37,500 nt of DNA from Gammaproteobacteria bacterium. Lineage in GTDB: Bacteria; Pseudomonadota; Gammaproteobacteria; Chromatiales; Chromatiaceae. The DNA is taken from contig JAAELC010000338.1 in NCBI GenBank assembly GCA_024227135.1, positions 1 through 37,500 of the forward strand, given 5' to 3'. Both the position numbers and the translations under genes were made by a program. The notes beneath the pieces were generated by a model that saw only the letters and a list, made by a program, of their open reading frames with translations, was not told where the DNA came from and ran no database searches. Below, one piece after another: positions 8,887 through 17,668 of this stretch (its first letter is position 1; the number at the start of each line of letters is the position of its first letter).

Positions 8887-9750
8887 TCAGCCATTAGCCC
8901 GCTGGGCAGAAGGCAGAATGGTATGCAATACACCACTGACTTCACTTTCCACTTCGACTTTCACCTGCTGACACTGCTCCATATTCAGACCGGTTAACTC
9001 AAGGGTACCGGTCTGGGGTTGCAATCTAGCGGCTCCGAACTCTTCCGGAGTATCCAGTGTTTCCGTCATCAGCGCGGCAATATGTACCAGGGCGGTAACC
9101 AGGGGATAGTTCTGGGATCGACCGGGTTCGACATGAAACTCAGTGGATTCACGCAGGCTTTCAGGCAGTCGCCACTGGCGCATAAGAACACCACCGACCC
9201 GCGCGTAGTCGATTCCTATTAACTCGCGCTCCACCAAGTGAAGAGGCTGCCTCCCTTCTTCGGCCTGCAACATCGCCTGCTGGGCGAGATCCGGAATACT
9301 CTGATACATGATCAAATGACCAATATCCTTCAACAACCCGGATACGAATAAACGTTCGCTATCCAGCACATTGCAAATTTTTGCCAGCTTTCTCGCGGCC
9401 AGACCACAGGCCACGCTACGATGCCAGAACAGGGACATATCCATGACTTTGTTGGACATACCGGCAAACGAATAGGTCACTGAGGTCGCCAGTGCCAGAT
9501 CATGAACCTGATGAGTCCCAAGCAGATTGATCGCCCGGAATACGCTGTCAATCTTAGAAGCAAAACCAAAGAATGGACTATTGACCAGACGTAATATACG
9601 TGTTGAAAGGGCCGGATCCTTGCTGATCACCTCTGCGACTTCCGCGAGGGTGAATTCGGGTTGATCCAATACCTCTCTCAAACGCAGATAGACCGCCGGC
9701 AGGGAAATCAGCTTGGCGTTTCCCGTTACCCTCTCCCAGACAGTTGTCAT
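8887..9750 (-). CDS. HDOD domain signal-transduction protein
   Basis: This 287-residue protein consists mostly of an HDOD domain, related to HD hydrolases but usually without metal-binding catalysis. Characteristic stretches are SLPAVYLRLREVLDQPEFTL, VISKDPALSTRILRLVNSPFFG, INLLGTHQVHDLALATSV, FWHRSVACGLAARKLAK and FVSGLLKDIGHLIMY. LKDIGH is the degenerate HD pair; the metal-binding set is incomplete. A C-terminal extension of about 50 residues carries no known domain. HDOD proteins act in regulation of motility, c-di-GMP and stress signalling. ATG 9750 is chosen because AGAGGAAA lies 8 nt upstream; a GTG at 9792 lacks such a site. It is monocistronic, convergent with rph. Confidence 0.9.
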   Translation of the reverse strand: MTTVWERVTGNAKLISLPAVYLRLREVLDQPEFTLAEVAEVISKDPALSTRILRLVNSPFFGFASKIDSVFRAINLLGTHQVHDLALATSVTYSFAGMSNKVMDMSLFWHRSVACGLAARKLAKICNVLDSERLFVSGLLKDIGHLIMYQSIPDLAQQAMLQAEEGRQPLHLVERELIGIDYARVGGVLMRQWRLPESLRESTEFHVEPGRSQNYPLVTALVHIAALMTETLDTPEEFGAARLQPQTGTLELTGLNMEQCQQVKVEVESEVSGVLHTILPSAQRANG

Positions 9751-9814
9751 CAAAAATTTCCTCTCGATGAGGGGGCTACCAAACATCCCCACAGCATGGC
9801 CCCCAGTCCTGGTT

Positions 9815-9944
9815 TAACAGGAAAGGGGGTAGTCACTTAGCACCTCTCGCTACAGCATGTAGCATCAGGCATATCTGATGTGATTGGCTACAACCCAATA
9901 TGTAGTGATTGGAGGCGTTAGTTGACCACCCCCCTTTAACAGGA
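9815..9944. mobile_element. MITE-like element with 8-bp target duplication TAACAGGA
   Basis: TAACAGGA occurs at 9815-9822 and again at 9937-9944. Between them lies a 114-bp segment whose ends are imperfect inverted repeats. The left end reads AAGGGGGTAGTCACTTAGC and the right end, on the other strand, AAGGGGGGTGGTCAACTAAC, with similarity continuing into CACCTC/CGCCTCC. Inside are two small palindromes, GCTAC/GTAGC (9850-9864) and CATCAG/CTGATG (9865-9882 area). There is no coding capacity. An 8-bp duplication is typical of IS1595, ISL3 and IS256 type transposases; which one moved it is unknown. Confidence 0.7.
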
Positions 9945-10299
9945 TTTGTACTCTATAGTCTCGGTGCTCATTATCCGAATATTTTTCCTAGCGGCATCGC
10001 GGACTGAATCTTTAGGTATCAATTAGAAAAACGTGGTTGGCCTGAGACTGGCAGTCATTATACCCGACAGCTGACAAGGACAACCGTGCCGGGGGAGCAG
10101 CATCAAACCAGCTGCACAGAGGTCTTACCATGAGAGAATGCCGGAACACCCTCCGGGTGGAGGGGCAGTCGAACAGGAGATAACGGGGAGACGATTCGTC
10201 TGGGCACCGGGGCCAGCGTTGCCAGGGGCAAAGCACCTGCCATCATCCGAAAGAACGCAACAAACTGCGCCGGCCGCTCAGTCAGCCTGCGTATCCTGA
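9945..10299. other. Intergenic region downstream of ccmI
   Basis: About 355 bp between the MITE-like element and the ccmI stop. It holds one short minus-strand ORF (10012-10236) with no recognisable protein and no ribosome-binding site, judged spurious. Small palindromes are present, such as CACCC-TCC-GGGTG near 10148. No T-run-backed terminator for the ccm operon was found. Confidence 0.3.
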
Positions 10300-11577
10300 T
10301 CAGGGCACCAGGGTATCGATCAACACTTCCACTACGTCGCCGGAAAGCACCGTTACCGGAGCGACCTCCCCGGTCAAATCACCGCTGCCGGGAACAGCCT
10401 CTCCGGAACGGGATACCCGGGCGCCCACAACGACCTGATCGAAACCTGACAGTTTCATGGCCGGAATCATGGCACTAGAATCGTCCAGGGTCAGCTCCAC
10501 GGGCAACTCCTTAACAGTTCGGCGTACGGCCGCCAAAGGCATTTTCGGGCCACTCAGGGCTTTGGCGTAGATGAACAAACTCTCTTCCGGGCCCACTTTA
10601 CCTTTGAATTCAGGAGCAAGATCCACACGAACCACTATACCGGAGGCGGTTGCTGAATCCCCTTGAGAAGCAGCGTCGATCTGGGAGGTGGTATCTGGTT
10701 GGGGAGATATCCCCACTTCGAGATCCGCTTTCCTTCTGGCTGACTCAAGCAAGTTTGCAACACGCTCTTTAGACTGGGGATCGTCCTGAATCATCGGCTC
10801 AAGCTTCTCCCAGTAACCGATGGCCAGTTCATAGTTTTCGGCCTGATCCTCTACCATTCCGGCAAGCCAGAGAGCAGTGGTATCGTCGGGAAGCAATACT
10901 ACCGCCTTACGAATCAGCTCCGCAGGCTTTCCCGACAAATCACCCGATTGAGCCATCGCCTGTGCGTCTGCCCAGGAGAGCAGTACTACCGGTTCATCAC
11001 CCACCAGCTGATTGAGTTTTTCGAATGCCCCTGCTGCTTTCCCATACTCTTTGAGTGCCATGTAGCTGCGACCCAGCAGGTACCAGCCTTCACTGTCTCC
11101 GGGATTCTCTTTCAGCCGCTCCACCAGGGTGGCCATCATCTGTTCCACCGGAGGCATCGAACCATCTTGATGTGATTCTCCGGCACTGGCCATCCTTTCA
11201 TCCAATGGTCTGGTCAGTTCTGGTGATCCCAGATGATTGTACAATCCCAGGGTAAGCGCCGGAACCAGCACCAGCAACGCGGCCACCGTCCACCGATTCA
11301 GTGCGACAGTCTCCCCTCCTGAAGACTTGACATCCCCATCCCCCAGATCCAGCACCAACGACTGCTCCAACTCGGTTTTCGACTGCTCGAATTGAGCCTC
11401 GGTCAGATTGCCCAGTCGTCGTTCTTCCTCAAATTCTGCCAGACGCTCCCGGGCGATGACCACATTCTGCCGGTCACGATCCAGGTCATCCGAGAAACGG
11501 GAACGCAGCAGGGCAGGAGCAAGCATGGCCAAAGCGGCCAGCACCAGGGCCGCCGTAATCATCCAGAACATCATCAT
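10300..11577 (-). CDS. ccmI: CcmI, cytochrome c maturation apocytochrome chaperone (TPR)
   Basis: This 425-residue protein ends the ccm operon. Two membrane helices lie at about 5-24 and 95-115, with a cytoplasmic leucine-zipper-like loop between them (RERLAEFEEERRLGNLTEAQFEQSKTELEQSL). A periplasmic TPR region follows (GWYLLGRSYMALKEYGKAAGAFEKL, ALWLAGMVEDQAENYELAIGYWEKL). The C-terminal domain of about 110 residues (VRVDLAPEFKGKVGPEESLFIYAKA) is the CycH/NrfG-type C-terminal domain. CcmI presents apocytochrome c to the CcmF/CcmH haem-ligation complex. The ATG overlaps the ccmH stop by 4 bp. Length and architecture are ordinary for the family. Confidence 0.95.
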   Translation of the reverse strand: MMMFWMITAALVLAALAMLAPALLRSRFSDDLDRDRQNVVIARERLAEFEEERRLGNLTEAQFEQSKTELEQSLVLDLGDGDVKSSGGETVALNRWTVAALLVLVPALTLGLYNHLGSPELTRPLDERMASAGESHQDGSMPPVEQMMATLVERLKENPGDSEGWYLLGRSYMALKEYGKAAGAFEKLNQLVGDEPVVLLSWADAQAMAQSGDLSGKPAELIRKAVVLLPDDTTALWLAGMVEDQAENYELAIGYWEKLEPMIQDDPQSKERVANLLESARRKADLEVGISPQPDTTSQIDAASQGDSATASGIVVRVDLAPEFKGKVGPEESLFIYAKALSGPKMPLAAVRRTVKELPVELTLDDSSAMIPAMKLSGFDQVVVGARVSRSGEAVPGSGDLTGEVAPVTVLSGDVVEVLIDTLVP

Positions 11578-12032
11578 GTTTCTTTATCTTCGAGGAGGCG
11601 TCGGACGCGCTCTTGATCCTGGGAACCCATTGCAGGCATCCGTTCTTTACCGCGCTTGCGGATGAATGCCACCAGAACCAGCACGCCGACGGCGAGTATA
11701 ATAAATGGCCCAATCCACAGCAGCGCAGTGGAGGTCCTGAAAGGTGGGCGGTACAGTACGAAATCGCCGTAACGCTGCACCATGAACGCGATGACCGCTT
11801 CGTTGCTCTCGCCTTTGCTGACCATCTCGTAGGTCAAACGCCGCATATCCTGAGCCAGTTCGGCATTGGAGTCCGCCAGGTTTTGATTCTGGCAGACCAG
11901 GCACCGCAATTCATCGATAAGCTGCTTATAGCGGGCTTCCATGGCCGGATCATCGAAGTGATAGGCCTCCACCCGGGCTACCGCAGGGAGCATCATTGCC
12001 ATCAGCAGGAAAAACAGCAACAGTCGTTTCAT
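11574..12032 (-). CDS. ccmH: CcmH, apocytochrome c thioreductase subunit
   Basis: This 152-residue protein starts at ATG 12032, where MKRLLLFFLLMAMMLPAVA is a signal peptide; the longer open frame upstream lies inside ccmG. The redox motif LRCLVCQNQ (Cys44, Cys47) is the CcmH hallmark for reducing apocytochrome CXXCH thiols. A transmembrane helix at about 100-123 (WIGPFIILAVGVLVLVAF) anchors it, leaving a short charged cytoplasmic tail. This is the short, separate CcmH form with CcmI as its own gene, unlike E. coli where both are fused. The start overlaps the ccmG stop at TAATG, and the stop overlaps ccmI by 4 bp. Confidence 0.95.
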   Translation of the reverse strand: MKRLLLFFLLMAMMLPAVARVEAYHFDDPAMEARYKQLIDELRCLVCQNQNLADSNAELAQDMRRLTYEMVSKGESNEAVIAFMVQRYGDFVLYRPPFRTSTALLWIGPFIILAVGVLVLVAFIRKRGKERMPAMGSQDQERVRRLLEDKET

Positions 12033-12562
12033 TATTGCCCCTTCAACTGCATCACCAGGGGTTGCAGCTGCTCCTGCCATAGGATTGGGGTCAGCGCCCC
12101 CGTGTGTTTCCAACGGATGTTGCCTGCCTTGTCGATCAGAAAAGTCTCAGGCGCCCCATAAACTCCCCAGTCCATAATTGCCGAACTGTCGGGATCAAAA
12201 CCGACCGCTACGAATGGATTCCCCTGTTCCCGCAACATTTTTATGGCCTCAGCCCGGTCGTCCCGCCAATCGATACCGACAATTTTGAGGCCCTCGTTAT
12301 GAGCGAGGTGCATGAGAAAACTGTGCTCCTTCCAGCATTCGGGACACCAGGTCCCCCACACGTTGAGCAGCCAGACCTCCCCGGAATAGCTGGCAGAACT
12401 GACCTTCCGCTCAGGATCCATCAAATCCGGCAAGGTGAACCGGGGGGCCGGTTTGTCGATAAGCACCGAGGGAACCTCCCTCGGATTCAGGGTCAGGCCG
12501 ATCCCGAGAAACACCGCCAGCAGGATAAAGATCCCGAGGGGTATCAGATACCGCGCCTTCAT
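12032..12562 (-). CDS. ccmG: CcmG/DsbE, periplasmic thiol-disulfide oxidoreductase
   Basis: This 176-residue membrane-anchored thioredoxin-like protein starts at ATG 12562. The N-terminal helix is at about 6-25 and the thioredoxin fold begins at VLIDKPAPRFTLPDL. The active site WGTWCPECW holds Cys73 and Cys76. The cis-proline region GVYGAPETFLID is typical of CcmG/DsbE, which keeps CcmH or apocytochrome thiols reduced. It is coupled on both sides: the ATG overlaps the ccmF stop by 4 bp, and its TAA overlaps the ccmH ATG. A longer reading frame upstream runs inside ccmF and was rejected. Confidence 0.96.
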   Translation of the reverse strand: MKARYLIPLGIFILLAVFLGIGLTLNPREVPSVLIDKPAPRFTLPDLMDPERKVSSASYSGEVWLLNVWGTWCPECWKEHSFLMHLAHNEGLKIVGIDWRDDRAEAIKMLREQGNPFVAVGFDPDSSAIMDWGVYGAPETFLIDKAGNIRWKHTGALTPILWQEQLQPLVMQLKGQ

Positions 12563-14538
12563 GCTGCCCCCGCCGGTGAACTGTTTCCGGGGATTGCCTG
12601 TGCCTTGCGAGCCAGCCGGAAGTAGCGCCGATCGCTGGCCGCCAGCAGCCCACCCAGACCCATAAAAATGGCACCCAGCCAGATCCAGCGGATAAAGGGT
12701 TTGTGGTAAATTCTCACGCTCCACGCTCCTTTATCCCCGAGGGGCTCACCCAGTGCCACGAACAGGTCCCGGGTCAGACCGGCATCGATTCCGGCTTCCG
12801 TCATCGGCATACCGCTGCGATAGTTTCGCTTTTCCGGGTAGAGCGTGCTCACCGTCTCACCCCCCTGGGTGATCTCGACTACCCCCCGGGACCCGGTATA
12901 GTTGGGTCCGCTAAACGTGTCAGCGCCCTTGAACAGGAAATCGTACCCGCCCAGAGGATAGGTCTGCCCTGGCTCAAGCCGGAGATCCTTTTCGGTGCTG
13001 TAGATGGATGTCAGCGCCACACCGACGATAAAAATGGCGATCCCGAGATGCCCGAAAACCATTCCCCACCCACCCCGGGGAAGCGTTATCAGCCCTTGTA
13101 CAAAACTGCGCCGCCCACCAGCCCGATCCACCAGCCACAAGAGCGTAGTGAGGACCACCCAGATCGCCAATACCAATCCCATGGCAGCCGACCAGCTGAA
13201 GCTGGGCGCCAGCCAGGCCGGTAGCGCCAGGCCCGCTGCGATACTGAAAACCAGGGGGATCCAGAGCTTTGCGATCAAGCGACGGGGGCTGTCCTCTTTC
13301 CAACGGGTCATTGCCCCCACTCCCATGAGCAACGCCAATGGGACTGTAATGGGTATGAAGACGCTGTTGAAGTAAGGCGGCCCCACTGAAATTTTCCCCA
13401 CGCCCAATGCATCCAGGATCAGCGGATAGAGCGTTCCGAGCAGAACACTGCTCGCTGCGACCACCAGAAATACGTTATTGAGCAGCAGTCCGGTATCCCG
13501 GGAAACCAGCTTGAATTGCACAGTACTGCGAATTTGCGAGGCCCGCCAGGAATAGAGCAGCAGGGACCCGCCAATCGCCACACACAGAAACAGCAGGATG
13601 AAGACACCCCGTTCAGGATCGGTTGCGAAAGCATGAACCGAGGTCAACACTCCGGACCGCACCAGGAACGTGCCCAGCAGACTCAAGGAAAAGGCAAAAA
13701 TCGCCAGCAGCACGGTCCAGGCTTTGAAGGCACCCCGCTTCTCAGTGACTGCAAGGGAGTGCATGAGCGCAGTTCCCACCAGCCAGGGCATGAAAGAGGC
13801 GTTTTCCACCGGGTCCCAGAACCACCAGCCACCCCAGCCCAGTTCGTAATAAGCCCACCAGCTGCCCAGGGCAATACCCAATGTGAGAAATACCCATGCA
13901 ACATTGGTCCAGGGCCGCGACCAGCGTGCCCAGGCGGCATCCAGACGGCCACCCAGCATGGCGGCGATCGCAAAGGCAAAAGCAACGGAGAATCCCACGT
14001 AGCCCATGTAGAGCATCGGAGGATGAATGGCCAGTCCCGGATCCTGAAGCAGGGGATTGAGATCACGCCCTTCCATCGGAGGGTTGGGCAGCCGGTCAAA
14101 GGGGTTGGAAGTCAACAGCATGAAGAGCAGAAAACCCACACTCACCATACCCATTACACCGACCACCCGCGCCAGCATCAAATCAGGCACGCTGCGGCTG
14201 AACAGGGTTACAGCACCAGTCCACAGCGCAAGCGTCAGCGCCCAGAGCAACAAGGAGCCCTCGTGGGCACCCCAGACACCGGAAATCAGGTAGATGAGAG
14301 GCAGTGCGGTATTGGAGTTGGTGGCGACGTAGCGCACCGAGAAATCATGATCGATGAACGCGAAGGTCAGGCATCCGTAAGCGACGAGGATAAAAATCAG
14401 CTGTGCCCGTGCGGTGGGACGCGCCATCGCCACCCAGGATCTGATACCTTTGTGGGCACCCACCACAGGAAAAAACGCCTGGGCCAACGCCATGACGAGG
14501 GCCAGAATCAGCGCAACTTGACCAATCTCCGGAATCAT
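12559..14538 (-). CDS. ccmF: CcmF, cytochrome c haem lyase subunit
   Basis: This 659-residue polytopic inner-membrane protein has the usual CcmF length and about 14-15 hydrophobic helices. The WWD haem-handling motif is present as ELGWGGWWFWDPVENASFMPWL, with the family signatures GAHEGSLLLWAL and GTFLVRSGVLTSVHAFA. The large periplasmic loop near the C-terminus (ALTSIYSTEKDLRLEPGQ) and the terminal helix WIWLGAIFMGLGGLLAASDRR are also standard. CcmF, with CcmH and CcmI, attaches haem from holo-CcmE to apocytochrome c. It overlaps ccmE and ccmG by 4 bp each, in a tightly coupled operon. Confidence 0.97.
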   Translation of the reverse strand: MIPEIGQVALILALVMALAQAFFPVVGAHKGIRSWVAMARPTARAQLIFILVAYGCLTFAFIDHDFSVRYVATNSNTALPLIYLISGVWGAHEGSLLLWALTLALWTGAVTLFSRSVPDLMLARVVGVMGMVSVGFLLFMLLTSNPFDRLPNPPMEGRDLNPLLQDPGLAIHPPMLYMGYVGFSVAFAFAIAAMLGGRLDAAWARWSRPWTNVAWVFLTLGIALGSWWAYYELGWGGWWFWDPVENASFMPWLVGTALMHSLAVTEKRGAFKAWTVLLAIFAFSLSLLGTFLVRSGVLTSVHAFATDPERGVFILLFLCVAIGGSLLLYSWRASQIRSTVQFKLVSRDTGLLLNNVFLVVAASSVLLGTLYPLILDALGVGKISVGPPYFNSVFIPITVPLALLMGVGAMTRWKEDSPRRLIAKLWIPLVFSIAAGLALPAWLAPSFSWSAAMGLVLAIWVVLTTLLWLVDRAGGRRSFVQGLITLPRGGWGMVFGHLGIAIFIVGVALTSIYSTEKDLRLEPGQTYPLGGYDFLFKGADTFSGPNYTGSRGVVEITQGGETVSTLYPEKRNYRSGMPMTEAGIDAGLTRDLFVALGEPLGDKGAWSVRIYHKPFIRWIWLGAIFMGLGGLLAASDRRYFRLARKAQAIPGNSSPAGAA

Positions 14539-14984
14539 TGCCTGTTCATCCCCGCCACACCTTCGGCGTGTGCTTTGCCCAATGCATCAGCCACTTCCGG
14601 TGGCATGTAGTTCTCGTCATGCTTGGCCAGCACTTCTTCAGCGACGAAAACCCCGTCCGAACCCAGGCGCCCCTGGGCAATCACTCCCTGACCTTCCTGG
14701 AACAAGTCGGGAAGAATACCGGTGTAGGCCACCTTGACCCTGTTGGCATTATCGGTCACCACGAAACGTACCGTCAGCTCCTGACCCCGCTCCACGCTGC
14801 CATTCTCCACCAGTCCGCCAAGCCGAAAAACATGGTCATCCGGCGCTTTGTTCTGGCTTACCTCGGTAGGCGAGAAAAAGTAGGAAAGATTACTGTCCAG
14901 TGCGTTCAGTACCAGCCAGGAGGCAAGCCCGAGCCCGACCAGCCCAACCACCAGAAATCCCAACCGTTTATGTCTGGCTTTCAT
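14535..14984 (-). CDS. ccmE: CcmE, periplasmic haem chaperone
   Basis: The 149 residues comprise a cytoplasmic tip (MKARHKRLG), an anchor helix at about 9-27 and a periplasmic OB-fold. The covalent haem-binding motif HDENY is present with His122 and Tyr126, preceded by AEEVLAK. CcmE accepts haem from the CcmABCD complex and delivers it to CcmF. The C-terminal tail after the motif is moderately long and probably disordered (PPEVADALGKAHAEG). The stop and the ccmF start overlap by 4 bp, and its start overlaps ccmD by 4 bp. No unusual residue was noticed. Confidence 0.97.
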   Translation of the reverse strand: MKARHKRLGFLVVGLVGLGLASWLVLNALDSNLSYFFSPTEVSQNKAPDDHVFRLGGLVENGSVERGQELTVRFVVTDNANRVKVAYTGILPDLFQEGQGVIAQGRLGSDGVFVAEEVLAKHDENYMPPEVADALGKAHAEGVAGMNRQ

Positions 14985-15154
14985 TTGGCAACCTCGGTTT
15001 TCATACGAACGATACGTGAAATTCGCTGCAACACGCTGCGCCTGCGGCTACCTACCAGGATAGGCTCGACAATCATGAACAGTGCAGTCATTCCGAACGA
15101 ACCCCAGACGTAGAGGGCATACCCTCCCATATCGAAAAACTCTGCCATTGTCAC
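14981..15154 (-). CDS. ccmD: CcmD, small membrane subunit of the haem exporter
   Basis: This 57-residue single-helix protein (FDMGGYALYVWGSFGMTALFM) has the CcmD signature GGYALYVWGS and a basic C-terminal tail. It releases holo-CcmE from the CcmABC complex. GTG 15154 is preferred over ATG 15148: GGAGGT lies 6 nt before the GTG, and that start gives the same 4-bp overlap with ccmC (GTGA) seen throughout this operon. The ATG would be 12 nt from that site. Confidence 0.9.
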   Translation of the reverse strand: MTMAEFFDMGGYALYVWGSFGMTALFMIVEPILVGSRRRSVLQRISRIVRMKTEVAK

Positions 15155-15900
15155 CGGCGCACCTCCGACAATTCGCTCACCCAGGTGGAATCCCGTTCTC
15201 TTTCCAGAATCAGTGACCTGACCCGCGCCAGAGACACTGCAATGGCGTAAGACCAGAAACCAAGCACCATGATCAACATAGTCACCAGCATCGTCTCCCC
15301 CATGCTGGAACCTTTGGACACGCTTACAGAAGCCCCCTGGTGCAGGGTGTTCCACCAGGTAACGGAGTAGTAGATGATTGGAATATTCACCACACCGACC
15401 AGGGCCAGGATAGCGCCAGCCCGATCGGCGCGACGGGTGTCCTCGATAGCACCCTGCAACGCCATAAAACCGATATACAGGAAAAGCAGTATCAGTTCCG
15501 AGGTTAGTCGAGCGTCCCACACCCACCAGGCGCCCCACATGGGTTTTCCCCAGAAAGCCCCTGTCCATAGGGCCAGAAAAGTGAACATGGCACCGGTGGG
15601 AGCCAGTGCATTGGCCATCATGGCGGAAATACGGGTGTTAAAAACCAGGCCAAGGCCGGACCACAGGGCCATCACCAGGTAGATAAACATCGACATCCAT
15701 GCCGTGGGCACGTGCACAAAAATGATGCGATAACCCTCACCCTGTTTGTAGTCCGTGGGAGCTACGAAAAAACTCATGTACAGGCCGATCGCAATCAATA
15801 CAACTGCGATCCCCGTGAACCAGGGGATTAGTTTCCCCGCCAGCGGGTAAAAAGTGGCGGGAGAAGAAAATTTAAACCAGTTGATCAGTCGAGAACTCAT
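15151..15900 (-). CDS. ccmC: CcmC, haem transporter/CcmE haem-loading protein
   Basis: This 249-residue six-helix inner-membrane protein carries the tryptophan-rich WWD motif WGAWWVWDARLTSELILL, flanked by conserved histidine regions (FVHVPTAWMSMFIY before it, SVTWWNTLHQGASVS after it). CcmC loads haem onto CcmE together with CcmD. Its stop overlaps ccmD by 4 bp. Upstream, 232 bp separate it from ccmB, the only real gap in the operon. A second promoter could lie there, though no clear one was seen. A 69-codon frame in that gap is judged spurious. Confidence 0.96.
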   Translation of the reverse strand: MSSRLINWFKFSSPATFYPLAGKLIPWFTGIAVVLIAIGLYMSFFVAPTDYKQGEGYRIIFVHVPTAWMSMFIYLVMALWSGLGLVFNTRISAMMANALAPTGAMFTFLALWTGAFWGKPMWGAWWVWDARLTSELILLFLYIGFMALQGAIEDTRRADRAGAILALVGVVNIPIIYYSVTWWNTLHQGASVSVSKGSSMGETMLVTMLIMVLGFWSYAIAVSLARVRSLILERERDSTWVSELSEVRR

Positions 15901-16132
15901 GACTCGCTGCTGCCGAACGGCTGTCTTATAACCGTAACAAGGTGAGTGGGAGAGACGCAGAGTACACGGAGATCGTAATTAATCAAGTCCACGGGCCTGG
16001 AATTTTCAATACTTATTGATCCGGTTGCACTGTGCATCCGAAAAAAAGGTTGTGACTCCCTTTTCGATTCTGTTTCTGTCAAATGGTTCCTGGTACTGGT
16101 ATACATCTGTTTTCACCATACTTTTACGCCTG

Positions 16133-16801
16133 CTACTCGGCGGATACCCTGAGCGCTGCGGTGGTGGCAAGGGGTGCCAGCAACAACGAAATCACCAGAA
16201 TCGCACCCATCATGCTGAGATGACCCTGCTCTCCCAGTCCCGAAATATTCGCTTCCACCGCCCCAGCACCAAAAATCAGTACCGGGATGCACAGGGGCAG
16301 TACCAGCAGGGAAACCAGCACCCCTCCTCCCCGCAATCCGATCGTCAATGCAGCACCAATGGCACCGATCAGGCTCAGGGCGGGGGTTCCCAGCAGCAAC
16401 GAGACCAGCAAGACCCCAAGAGCCTCGGTGTTGAGATCATATTGCAGGCCAAGCAGTGGAGCCATCAAAACCAGGGGCACGCCGGTCACCAGCCAATGGG
16501 CGGTCACTTTTGCCAGCACCATGATGAACATGGGCTGAGGTGCCAGCAACATCTGCTCCAGCGTACCGTCATCGAAATCGGTGGCAAACAGACGCTCCAG
16601 CGCGAGCATGGAGGCGAGTAACGCTGCAACCCAGACAACCCCCGGGGCAATAAGCCGCAGGGTGTTTAACTCAGGCCCTATACCCAGGGGGAACAGACTC
16701 ACTACGATCACAAAAAAGAACAGGGTTGAAAAGACATCGGAGCGACGCCGCATGGCCAGTGTCAGGTCCCTCCTGACCACGACCAGAAAGGATTCAAACA
16801 T
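16133..16801 (-). CDS. ccmB: CcmB, haem exporter permease
   Basis: This ABC-2-type membrane subunit of about 222 residues has six hydrophobic helices. Family features include RRDLTLAMRRRSDVFSTLFFF near the N-terminus, APGVVWVAALLASMLALERLF, and DFDDGTLEQMLLAPQP in the loop. ATG 16801 is preferred to ATG 16807: the AGGAGG site abuts the first ATG with no spacer but sits 6 nt from the second, which also gives the usual CcmB length. It overlaps the end of ccmA. It pairs with the CcmA ATPase for release of holo-CcmE from CcmC. Confidence 0.95.
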   Translation of the reverse strand: MFESFLVVVRRDLTLAMRRRSDVFSTLFFFVIVVSLFPLGIGPELNTLRLIAPGVVWVAALLASMLALERLFATDFDDGTLEQMLLAPQPMFIMVLAKVTAHWLVTGVPLVLMAPLLGLQYDLNTEALGVLLVSLLLGTPALSLIGAIGAALTIGLRGGGVLVSLLVLPLCIPVLIFGAGAVEANISGLGEQGHLSMMGAILVISLLLAPLATTAALRVSAE

Positions 16802-17429
16802 CCCCATCCTCCTTCCAGCCCAGCCGCAGCTGTCGCTCGTGCCCCCGGGTCAGGCTCACCTCCTGGTGTGTCGTGAGTATCACCATACCGCCCCGCTCGA
16901 CATGTTCCCGGATGACCGATTGCAGAAGTTCCACTGCCGCGCTGTCCAGCGCAGTGAACGGCTCATCCAGAATCCACAGCGGCGCCCTGTGCACCAGCAG
17001 TCTCGCCAGGGATACCCGGCGTTTCTGTCCCTGGGACAGGACCCGGGTGGGCAGGTCTTCATGCCCCCGCAAGCCCAGTTTTGCCAGCGCCTCCCAGGCT
17101 TGCTGCTCGCTGATGGGAACTCCGTCGAGAACACTGGCAATCCGCAGGTTCTCAGAGCCGTTGAGGTCGTCCTTGATGCCGTTCTTGTGACCGACGTAAA
17201 CCAGATCCCGATTGAAGTCATCACCGAGTCTGCGGCTCTCCTCGCCCTTCCACAGCACTTTACCCGCCGTCGGGTAGATCAGACCGCAGACGGCACGCAT
17301 CAGCGTTGTCTTGCCGCTACCATTATGACCGTGCAGATGCAGCAGTTCCCCCGGATTCAGCTCGAAAGAAAGCCCGGTGAACAGACGGCGATCGCCTCTC
17401 ACACACTCCAGATCGATAACTTCAAGCAT
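16794..17429 (-). CDS. ccmA: CcmA, haem exporter ATP-binding subunit
   Basis: This 211-residue ABC ATPase is first in the ccm operon. Walker A is HGHNGSGKTTL (34-41), the signature is LSQGQKRRVSLARLL (CcmA often has SxGQ in place of SGGQ), Walker B is LWILDEPFTALD and the switch histidine is in TTHQ. CcmAB uses ATP to release holo-CcmE from CcmCD. It diverges from rdgB with 239 bp between them. The sequence TACAAT on the minus strand about 35 bp upstream could be a -10 element, but no good -35 partner was seen. Confidence 0.96.
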   Translation of the reverse strand: MLEVIDLECVRGDRRLFTGLSFELNPGELLHLHGHNGSGKTTLMRAVCGLIYPTAGKVLWKGEESRRLGDDFNRDLVYVGHKNGIKDDLNGSENLRIASVLDGVPISEQQAWEALAKLGLRGHEDLPTRVLSQGQKRRVSLARLLVHRAPLWILDEPFTALDSAAVELLQSVIREHVERGGMVILTTHQEVSLTRGHERQLRLGWKEDGDV

Positions 17430-17668
17430 CCAGATTCCGCCAACGAGCCATAAAAGGGAGTAGATTGTACACGGACTTGGGAGATTTAGGGATTCAGGAA
17501 TTTTTTCAAGCTACAGTGCATAGGTAGAGGGCTATTTCGGGGAACACCCCGGTGACCAAGCAGCCAGCCTCCAACCATCCGCCCTGAACCTGACCATCCA
17601 TTTTCCCCTGTAATCCGTTAGAATTCCCGGGCAGTCCATTCTTCAACCCAATCTCGGTCGTATAACTC

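Noticed and set aside
10012-10236. Minus-strand 74-codon ORF downstream of ccmI
   Set aside because: Cys/Arg/Pro-rich composition, no start site and no coupling to neighbours.
15897-16106. 69-codon minus-strand ORF overlapping the ccmC start by 4 bp
   Set aside because: The overlap looks like operon coupling, but the sequence does not resemble any Ccm protein and no ribosome-binding site precedes it.
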